NCBI GenBank assembly: GCA_028713655.1
Contig: JAQTNW010000001.1
Span: 1 to 64,000 of the forward strand
DNA length: 64,000 nucleotides
From: Candidatus Methylacidiphilales bacterium
Lineage (GTDB): Bacteria > Verrucomicrobiota > Verrucomicrobiia > Methylacidiphilales > JAAUTS01
Reading direction: 5' to 3'
Shown here: in pieces, positions 53,679 to 60,014 of the stretch
Numbering within the stretch: the stretch's first letter is position 1
Layout of the letters: every line of letters begins with the position of its first letter
Made by a program: the position numbers and the translations under genes
Notes under the pieces: model-generated
What the model was told of the DNA's origin: nothing
The model's database searches: none
The model's input: only the letters and a program-made list of their open reading frames with translations

Positions 53679-53935
53679 ATGAAAAAAGTGAACATAAAGA
53701 CCTGGCTGTATGTGCGGGAAGACGTTCTGACCAGATTTCTTGAAACTACAGTCCCCATCAAACCGAGGCAGCATGCCGTGTGCTGGTTGATCTGGGACAG
53801 GTGCTGGCAGCGTTCCGCGATTGCTTGGTGGTCGTAGGCGGTTGGGTTCCAGATCTCTTGATGAAAAATGCGGATGAGCCACACATCGGAAGCATCGATG
53901 TGGATTCCATAGTACCCTTATTATTACCCTTATAA
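53679..53935 (+). pseudogene. AbiEii/MNT-type nucleotidyltransferase toxin remnant
   Basis: Starts MKKVNIKTWLYVREDVLTRF. After a frameshift near 53755 it continues AACRVLVDLGQVLAAFRDCL, VVVGGWVPDLLMKN and HIGSIDVD, the GGW...S-x-DxD nucleotide-binding core of AbiEii-like toxins. It stops at 53935 after a low-quality run (PLLLPL). Only the N-terminal ~85 residues survive. No adjacent AbiEi antitoxin is recognised. Confidence 0.7.
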
Positions 53936-54272
53936 GGAAGTGCTACCTTTTGTCTTGTTTTCAGGGCCTTGCGGGTTTTGGATGCCAACTTTTTGATGCT
54001 TTTTGTGACAGTCTCTTGCGGATCTCGATCATTTCGGTGATTTCAACGAAATGATCCCCCTCATCGTCACGGGTTGTCAAAACTCGGCAAAAACAGGTCC
54101 CAAGGATTGGCTCAACAACATATTACTGACGCAAATCCTTCACGGTTTACTTCACGGTTGAGGCCTAAAAACAGGCAAACCGTGAAAGCTTGTGAAAAAT
54201 CGATCTTTCGCAAGACGCTTATTTGCAACATGATGCAAAGAGATGAAAGCATGGAGAAGGTTGTTAGTCGAT
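53936..54272. other. Gene-free right end of the accessory region
   Basis: About 340 bp with no supported frame. It contains related imperfect phrases (CGGTTTACTTCACGG near 54140 and AACCGTGAAAGCTTGTGAA near 54178). Its right edge, GTTGTTAGTCGAT, directly meets the tRNA half at 54273. Confidence 0.45.
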
Positions 54273-54366
54273 ACCTGAATCTAGCGCGTCTGCCAATTTC
54301 GCCACGAGCGCGTTGTTGCGAACGAAAATCCTACCCAAGGCACCCGGCCCCCGCAAGGAAAAATGG
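54273..54366 (-). other. 5' half of tRNA-Leu(CAG) with upstream flank, putative attachment site
   Basis: Matches 49686-49780 with a few changes in a C-run. It begins exactly at the anticodon loop (ACCTGAA, 54273-54279) and runs through the 5' anticodon stem, D arm, acceptor 5' strand and about 55 bp of upstream sequence. It complements the 3' half at 25010-25063, sharing only the 7-nt loop. Confidence 0.85.
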
Positions 54367-54373
54367 TTCGGCC

Positions 54374-54465
54374 TAACCCGGATGGTTCACCCGCTTCTGA
54401 AAGCCCCTGCAAAGCGCCCAGCCGAAAGGCCGGGCAGAATCAGGGATGCATTCACATCCGGGTTA
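54374..54465. repeat. Family A element, copy A4, with an empty-site counterpart
   Basis: A 92-bp element, ends TAACCCGGATG / CATCCGGGTTA. It is inserted in the duplicated tRNA flank: the counterpart at 49781-49806 lacks it and reads GGTT-TA-AAACTTCCCTCATGG where this copy reads GGCC-TA-[element]-TA-AATGCTCCCTGATGG. This shows a TA target and TA duplication. Confidence 0.88.
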
Positions 54466-54600
54466 AATGCTCCCTGATGGAAGTTGAATCTAGGAAAAAT
54501 GTGAATATTGCCAGAATGCCATCAACCGACACCCTACTTCCGACACTACGCTATTTCAGGCTTCCGCCCACGCCCTGGCTGCGCCAGTATGCCAGTTCCT

Positions 54601-55227
54601 ATGCCGGAAAAACACGACGAAGAGTCCTTGCAACGCCTCTGGGAGGAATACCGCGGCGGCCTGCGGGATTTTGACGATATGAGCCTCGCCCGCTGGGCGG
54701 CGCAAACCCTGGGCCAGTTGAAGGGCCGGGTCTGGCGTTTGTCGCATCCTCTGGTGGGATTGCACCGGTTGCTCGCGCAGGAAACACAGCGTCGTTCCCT
54801 GCGGTTGCGCCGACTGGCCACCGCCCCGGCCGAGTATCCCGAAGCGCCCTGCTGTAACGCGCCGCTGCTGCCCCTTGTCACCCGCGATGTTCTGCATTCG
54901 GGCCTGATTTGCGAAACCTGCAGCCGCACAGCGATTGCATTCGGCGACATCCCCGGCGAATTTCAAACCGGGCTGCGGAATTGGGCCGAGCAATATGATA
55001 AAGTACATGCCGTGGCCCATTGGAATGAGAACGAAAAGCTGGCCTGCCTGAATTACGAACAAAGCTACAACGAGGCTGCGGAACAGGCGGAAAATCTTTT
55101 GAGCGAACTCGCTTCCCACATTCTCCCGCCCATGCTGGATGTTTACCCGGCCATGGTCTGGGAAGACAACGACGAATGTCTCGATGTTCGGCCGGATGAC
55201 ATTGAAATTACGAGAGCGGGGCTGTAA
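54601..55227 (+). CDS. Hypothetical protein with two cysteine pairs
   Basis: About 208 residues from ATG 54601 (MPEKHDEESLQRLWEEYRGG); ATGs at 54508 and 54589 are in frame but add filler-like sequence. The N-terminal half is helical and Arg-rich (LRDFDDMSLARWAAQTLG, QRRSLRLRRLATAPAEY). A central CC ... CETC could bind metal. The C-terminal half is acidic and helical (ending DDIEITRAGL). No recognised family. Confidence 0.6.
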   Translation: MPEKHDEESLQRLWEEYRGGLRDFDDMSLARWAAQTLGQLKGRVWRLSHPLVGLHRLLAQETQRRSLRLRRLATAPAEYPEAPCCNAPLLPLVTRDVLHSGLICETCSRTAIAFGDIPGEFQTGLRNWAEQYDKVHAVAHWNENEKLACLNYEQSYNEAAEQAENLLSELASHILPPMLDVYPAMVWEDNDECLDVRPDDIEITRAGL

Positions 55228-55301
55228 ATAACCAAAGTAGAATTCAGGATTCAGAATTCAGAACATAGTTTTATCCGTTTCCATCCGCGTTAATCCGCGG
55301 T

Positions 55302-55706
55302 TCAAAATGTTTTCGTGACGCCTGCGACGCGAAAGCCCATTTCTTCCAGCAATTGGCAGACGCGGGCCGGTTGGTCGCCTTGAATCTCGATCTCGCGCCC
55401 GCGCAAGGTTCCGCCGCAGCAGCAAGCCTTGCGAAGATCGCGCGAAATTTTTTCGATTTCCTCGTCTGAAACAGTTTCAGGAATATCTCCCACCACCACC
55501 ACGGTCTTGCCGCCGCGATGCGCCGTCTCGCGCCGTAACACCACGCGCCCGCGCTTTGCCGGCATGGCCCCGGCTTTTTCCGGGATCGATTCCACATTCG
55601 CCGGACCCGGAGGCAGACCGCTCAACTCCAGGCTTTGAAACGGGTTCTGCAACCCGCCGCTTGGCCCGGTCACGTCGATTTTTGAAGCAGGATCCTTTTT
55701 GCTCAT
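55302..55706 (-). CDS. SUI1/eIF1-family translation factor (YciH-like)
   Basis: A 134-residue protein starting MSKKDPASKIDVTGPSGGLQ (ATG at 55706; the longer frame upstream is antisense to the methyltransferase). The SUI1 fold covers about residues 50-130: RETAHRGGKTVVVVGDIPE, KISRDLRKACCCGGTLRGRE, IEIQGDQPARVCQLLEEMGF. YciH in E. coli affects start-codon fidelity and stress translation. The N-terminal 50 residues are a Pro-rich extension. Confidence 0.92.
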   Translation of the reverse strand: MSKKDPASKIDVTGPSGGLQNPFQSLELSGLPPGPANVESIPEKAGAMPAKRGRVVLRRETAHRGGKTVVVVGDIPETVSDEEIEKISRDLRKACCCGGTLRGREIEIQGDQPARVCQLLEEMGFRVAGVTKTF

Positions 55707-55747
55707 TTTATCTGTGTTTATCCGCGTCAATCCGCGGTTCCAAAACT

Positions 55748-56500
55748 TCACGATCTTTTCCAAAGGCTGGCTTGCGCGACGCTCCATTGGAATTTTCGGG
55801 CATGTTCGCGGATCAGAAAAGGCATTTCCTCCATGCGCAGCAGCTTGAATTCGCTTCCAAGGCAATGCGAAAGTCCCTCCAGTGTTGTGACAGGCTTTCC
55901 ATCCCGCAACATGCCGCCCAGCCATGCGGACTGGAGCGTGAACTCTTCCATCCAACTGCACGGAGTGGTAATCAAAATCCGGCCGCCGCTCCTCAACAAG
56001 CCCGGCAATTGCCGCAGACAGGCTTCCGGGTTCGGTACGCGGCAAAGCAGGTTTGACAGCAAAATACAGTCGAACTGGCCCAGATCCTTCGGCAACCGGC
56101 AGGCATCTCCTTCGCGGAACTCGACCCGTTCCGGATGGCTCACAGAAGGGCGCTTCGCAATCAAACGGGTTGTTACAATCCCTTCGTCCAACCGTTCGTA
56201 CGACAATTCGCCTTCTTTTTGAATCGTGCGCGCTGCCTTGATAAAACGCGCCGAGCGGTCGATCCCCACCACTTTCTCAAATGTGCCGGAAAGTTCAAAC
56301 GCGGCCCGGCCCACAGCGCAGCCAAGATCCAAAGCGCGCCCAAAGGCGGAGGATTCACGCAGGCAGGTTTGGGCGCAACGCAGGGGGAAATCCAGCGCTT
56401 CCGCAGGCCCGAAATCCCAGGGCAAGATTTCCCGGCGGCTGCCATAGTGCAGCAGCAGGTATTCGCTGAGCAGCTTGTCGGTTTCGTAGATGCCGGACAT
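55748..56500 (-). CDS. Stand-alone OvoA C-terminal-type methyltransferase (putative 4-mercaptohistidine N1-methyltransferase)
   Basis: A 250-residue SAM-dependent methyltransferase closely matching the last domain of the ovothiol enzyme OvoA: YETDKLLSEYLLLHYGSRRE, WDFGPAEALDFPLRCAQTC, SAM motif ALDLGCAVGRAAFELSG, GDACRLPKDLGQFDCILLSN, LITTPCSWMEEFTLQSAWL and PFLIREHARKFQWSVAQASL. OvoA normally fuses this to a sulfoxide synthase; that part is absent here and no egtB/ovoA-like gene adjoins. Substrate is inferred from family. Confidence 0.88.
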   Translation of the reverse strand: MSGIYETDKLLSEYLLLHYGSRREILPWDFGPAEALDFPLRCAQTCLRESSAFGRALDLGCAVGRAAFELSGTFEKVVGIDRSARFIKAARTIQKEGELSYERLDEGIVTTRLIAKRPSVSHPERVEFREGDACRLPKDLGQFDCILLSNLLCRVPNPEACLRQLPGLLRSGGRILITTPCSWMEEFTLQSAWLGGMLRDGKPVTTLEGLSHCLGSEFKLLRMEEMPFLIREHARKFQWSVAQASLWKRS

Positions 56501-56510
56501 TGGACGCCAA

Positions 56511-57677
56511 TCAGGCCGGGGCGGGCGCCATGTCTTCGACCAGCGAGTTCAAGTAAGCTGCCGGCTCGTAATTCTCGATGAGGACTTCCATTTTCCCGTT
56601 TCGCATCATTCGGACCTGAGGCACTTGGATTTCAGGCGTCTTGTGCGGCGCGAACAGAATGTCGTCGTGGGTGGCGTTTTTGGCGCTGGCAAATTTGTCA
56701 GGCGTCAAATGCCCGCCTAAATGATCGCTCCGCCCCGTGGCGACGTGGACGGTGCCCCGCACTTTTTCGTCCTGGATGTCGCGTCCAGAAAAGGGGAGCA
56801 GTTGCGTTCCAAAACCGAGTTCCCCGATTTCTCCCGTCACGGGGTCGGAAATGATTTTGTTTTGGTGATCGCTGATGGTCTGCAAATTGCCTTTGATCAG
56901 GGACACATTCACAATCCGTCCGCCCTGGACTTTCATCAGGCCCAGCGTACCGTCCTCGTATTTCATCGGGAAATGGCCCTCGGCCCCGGACGGCACGAAA
57001 TACACCTCGCCCGCGGGCAGGTTGGCCACATCGGGCTTCTTGCCCCGGCAAAGCCCGTGGCTCTTTTGCGCTTCCTGCTTGTTAAGCAAGAGCCGCAGGG
57101 TGTAGGGCCTGCCCTCCACCGCATAATCGATTTCCACCCAGTCGGCCCGGGTCATTCCGAGGCGCAGTTTCTCGGCTTCCACGCTGACTTCCTCGTAGTT
57201 GACCGAAAGCCCGGTTTCCAGAATTGTTTTGTTGACGCCATGCAGCGTGGCGCCGCGAAACCCGAATTTCTTCGCGGAGGCGGTGAGGGGCGCCGTGGCG
57301 GAATAGGTGCTGATGCAAAGGATGATGTTGTAGTGTGGATAGATGTCCCGCACGAAGCTGAGTTGCCGCCCGTCTGGGGCGTAAACTTCATCGGCCATGT
57401 CCAGATTGCTGCCGCCGGTGATTTTGTAGGCGTAAAATTCGCCGCCCTCCAGGCCGAGTTCCTTGAGCACGCCCTTTTTCAGCCCCTGATAAAAAATATC
57501 GTGCGCGTAGCGCTGGATTGTCAGTTCCGGGTTGTTTAAGAAATTGAAGTCGAACACCTCTTTCGGGTCGGCAAGGTCGATCAGGATGCAGACTTTTTCG
57601 CCTTTTTCGGGTTTAAAAACGGTGTCCAAGAGGCGTGGCAAACTGAATGGCGGGAAGGAGGAGGGGATTTGAATCAT
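56511..57677 (-). CDS. M29-like aminopeptidase
   Basis: A 388-residue protein related to thermophilic M29 metallo-aminopeptidases: LPAGEVYFVPSGAEGHF (first metal-binding Glu), GELGFGTQLLPFSGRDIQDE, KVRGTVHVATGRSDHLGGH (metal His) and THDDILF (His, Asp). The N-terminal domain (1-190) has a Rossmann-like start KVCILIDLADP. Most M29 members are about 410 residues. Ends 10 nt before the methyltransferase start on the same strand, so co-transcribed. Confidence 0.75.
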   Translation of the reverse strand: MIQIPSSFPPFSLPRLLDTVFKPEKGEKVCILIDLADPKEVFDFNFLNNPELTIQRYAHDIFYQGLKKGVLKELGLEGGEFYAYKITGGSNLDMADEVYAPDGRQLSFVRDIYPHYNIILCISTYSATAPLTASAKKFGFRGATLHGVNKTILETGLSVNYEEVSVEAEKLRLGMTRADWVEIDYAVEGRPYTLRLLLNKQEAQKSHGLCRGKKPDVANLPAGEVYFVPSGAEGHFPMKYEDGTLGLMKVQGGRIVNVSLIKGNLQTISDHQNKIISDPVTGEIGELGFGTQLLPFSGRDIQDEKVRGTVHVATGRSDHLGGHLTPDKFASAKNATHDDILFAPHKTPEIQVPQVRMMRNGKMEVLIENYEPAAYLNSLVEDMAPAPA

Positions 57678-57753
57678 GTTAAGTTGGGTTTGAGTTGGCC
57701 GGTGAAGGCTGTATTATTATCCGCTACAAACCAAATTTTGCAAATCACAACCC

Positions 57754-59103
57754 ATGAATTCCATGAAAAACCCCGCCCATCTCGAAGACCTCATTTCCTT
57801 CCTGCGCCACCCCAGCATCTCCACCGATCCCGCACATAAAAATGACGTGGCCGCCTGCGCAAAGTGGGTGAATGAGAAACTCACAAGCATCGGGTTGGAC
57901 AGCCGGATTTATCCCACTCCGGGGCATCCCGTGTTGGTGGCGCGAAACCGGCATCAGCCCGGACGCAAGACCGTCCTGATTTACGGGCATTACGATGTCC
58001 AGCCGGTGGACCCGCGTTCGCTCTGGGCACACGATCCGTTTGAACCGCGAATCCAGAACGGCCGCATCACAGCCCGGGGCGCCACCGACAACAAAGGACA
58101 AATCCTTTCCCATATCCTTGGGGTGCAAGAAACCCTTCACGAGAAAAAAGATCTGCCGGTGAATTTGATCTTCCTCATCGAGGGCGAGGAGGAAGTCGGC
58201 AGCCCCAACCTGGCCGCCTTTTTGCAGGAACACCGCAAGGAACTGGCGTGCGACATCGTTGCCCTCTCCGACACTGGAATGATCGAGCCGGGCCGGGGGA
58301 CATTGACGTACGGCCTGCGCGGGATCACTTGCATGGAAGTGCGCATCACGGGGCCGGACAAAGATTTGCATTCGGGAATTTACGGCGGTGCGGTGGGTAA
58401 TCCACTGACGGTGCTGAGCCGTTTGATGGCCACCCTGCATGATACGTCGGGGCGGGTGGCGATTGACGGATTCTATGACTGCGTCAAGCCGCTGGAAACG
58501 TGGGAGCGCGAAGCCTGGAGCAAGCTGCCGTTCCATGATTCGGATATTTTGCGGCTTACAGGAGTTCCCGCCCTGGCTCCCGAAAAGGGCTACAGTGCCG
58601 TGGAATCCACATGCGGCCGGCCCACAGCCGAACTCAACGGCCTCTATGGCGGCTATCAGGGCGAAGGATCCAAAACCGTCATTCCTTCTTTCGCGGTTGC
58701 CAAGCTCAGCTTTCGCCTGGTGCCGGACCAGGACCCGGAACTGATCTTCGAACTCGCCTCTGGTCACTTAAAAAAGCATTGCCCGCCGTCCGTCCGCCTG
58801 GAACTGATCAACCAACATTCCGGAAGCGCTTATGTGGCCGATCCGCATTCGGCATTCGGCCTTGCCGCCCAGTCAGCGCTGCGCAAAACTTTCCCCGGGA
58901 AAGAGCCCGCCCTCGTGCGGGATGGGGGCAGCGTCCCGATTGTGGCGGACCTCAAGCGCATTCTTGGGGCCGATTCCCTCCTGTTGGGGCTGGCCCTGCC
59001 GGATGCGCGCATCCATTCGCCGAACGAAAATTTTCCGCTGGAAAATTTCGAAGGCGGCATCCGGCTGAACCGGGCCTTGCTGGAGGAAATTGCAGGAGTC
59101 TAA
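57754..59103 (+). CDS. M20/M28-type dipeptidase or carboxypeptidase
   Basis: A 449-residue dinuclear zinc peptidase. Metal site YGHYDVQPVDPRSLW (H, D), then RGATDNKGQILSHI (D), catalytic/metal glutamates in FLIEGEEEVGSPNL, VALSDTGM (D), lid domain about residues 190-330, and final His in HSPNENFPLENFEGG. Family members act on dipeptides or acylated amino acids. Its TAA stop is the first codon-sized piece of repeat A5. Confidence 0.92.
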   Translation: MNSMKNPAHLEDLISFLRHPSISTDPAHKNDVAACAKWVNEKLTSIGLDSRIYPTPGHPVLVARNRHQPGRKTVLIYGHYDVQPVDPRSLWAHDPFEPRIQNGRITARGATDNKGQILSHILGVQETLHEKKDLPVNLIFLIEGEEEVGSPNLAAFLQEHRKELACDIVALSDTGMIEPGRGTLTYGLRGITCMEVRITGPDKDLHSGIYGGAVGNPLTVLSRLMATLHDTSGRVAIDGFYDCVKPLETWEREAWSKLPFHDSDILRLTGVPALAPEKGYSAVESTCGRPTAELNGLYGGYQGEGSKTVIPSFAVAKLSFRLVPDQDPELIFELASGHLKKHCPPSVRLELINQHSGSAYVADPHSAFGLAAQSALRKTFPGKEPALVRDGGSVPIVADLKRILGADSLLLGLALPDARIHSPNENFPLENFEGGIRLNRALLEEIAGV

Positions 59104-59192
59104 CCCGGATGTTTCACACGCTTCTGAAAACCTCAGCAAAGTGTCCTGCTCCAAAGTGTGGCAGGAACTGGGGTGCAGGAACATCCGGGTTA
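59101..59192. repeat. Family A element, copy A5
   Basis: A 92-bp element with a perfect 12-bp inverted repeat (TAACCCGGATGT / ACATCCGGGTTA), identical at its ends to A1. TAA is the stop codon of the peptidase gene. The interior has a second pairing pair CCTGCTCC / GGGTGCAGG. Confidence 0.88.
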
Positions 59193-59194
59193 CA

Positions 59195-59285
59195 TAGCCT
59201 GCATATGCCCAACTCGTATCTTTCCGCTGTTACGTCCCGGCGCTAACAGGTTGACCATTGAAATGAGTATGAAATATGCAGGCTA
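59195..59285. repeat. Family B element, copy B5
   Basis: A 91-bp element beginning 2 bp after A5, ends TAGCCTGCATAT / ATATGCAGGCTA (12 bp, perfect). The interior CCGGCGCTAACAGGTTGACC matches B4 in reverse and part of B3. Confidence 0.88.
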
Positions 59286-59324
59286 AGCCAGGGTAATTTT
59301 ACCGCAAAGTACGCCAAGGAAAGC

Positions 59325-59359
59325 AAAACCCCCTTGTCTTCCCCCTTTTCAGGGGGATG
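59325..59359. repeat. Family D repeat, copy D3 (reverse orientation)
   Basis: AAAACCCCCTTGTCTT then CCCCCTTTTCAGGGGGATGG, the reverse complement of D1/D2, 39 bp after B5. The rest of 59286-59442 is generic filler (TTTATCCGCGTTCATCTACGG). Confidence 0.7.
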
Positions 59360-59442
59360 GATGCAGCTTGAATTCGAGTTTCAGGTCGTGGATTTTTAAT
59401 CTGCGTTTATCCGCGTTCATCTACGGTTAAAAAGTTTTTAGC

Positions 59443-59898
59443 TTATTTCAATTTTTCAAGCGCGCTTATGAAGGCCTGGGGTCCGCCGGGCATGTAACCC
59501 AGTTCTCCCACTTTATTTCCGCCGGAGTTCAGTACTATAATGGTCGGATACCCTTGTATGCCGTATTGCTGGGCCAGTTTTTGATTGGCCTGCTTTTGGT
59601 CATCCGATTGATGCCGGGTGCGTGGAAAATCCACCTGCAACAGTACCAGATTTTTCGCCGCATAGGCGGCAAATTCCGGAGTCGAAAATACTTCCCGATC
59701 CAGTTTCATGCACCAGCCGCACCAGTCCGACCCGGTGAAGTCGATAAGCACCTTTTTGTTCTCATTTTTGGCCTTGGCCAAAGCGGCGGGAGAGCTGGTC
59801 AGCCAGTTCAGGCTGGATTCCGCGGCAGAGGAGAGGGCCGGGCTGAGAATCGTGGCGGCAAACACTGTGGCAAGACACAACAGGAATTTGGATTTCAT
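59443..59898 (-). CDS. Exported thioredoxin-like protein
   Basis: A 151-residue protein from ATG 59898 (MKSKFLLCLATVFAATILSP; earlier Met codons precede the signal peptide and are unlikely). Signal peptide residues 1-25. The thioredoxin fold has active site SDWCGWCMKLDREVF (CxxC) and cis-Pro in IQGYPTIIVLN. Likely a periplasmic disulfide reductase or DsbD-partner. A conserved C-terminal GYMPGGPQAFISALEK. Confidence 0.9.
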   Translation of the reverse strand: MKSKFLLCLATVFAATILSPALSSAAESSLNWLTSSPAALAKAKNENKKVLIDFTGSDWCGWCMKLDREVFSTPEFAAYAAKNLVLLQVDFPRTRHQSDDQKQANQKLAQQYGIQGYPTIIVLNSGGNKVGELGYMPGGPQAFISALEKLK

Positions 59899-60014
59899 AT
59901 AAAAATAGGATACCGAAGGAAGGAATTTATTCCAGCCGTAAAACCCAAAATTATTGTAACAATTGCGCAAATTAGTCGTTTTCTTTTCCCGGTCGGGACC
60001 TATCTTTTTTGTCT

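Noticed and set aside
25064-54272. Treating the whole 29-kb stretch as a proven integrative element
   Set aside because: No integrase or mobility genes are seen and it contains housekeeping operons; kept only as one of three models in the findings.
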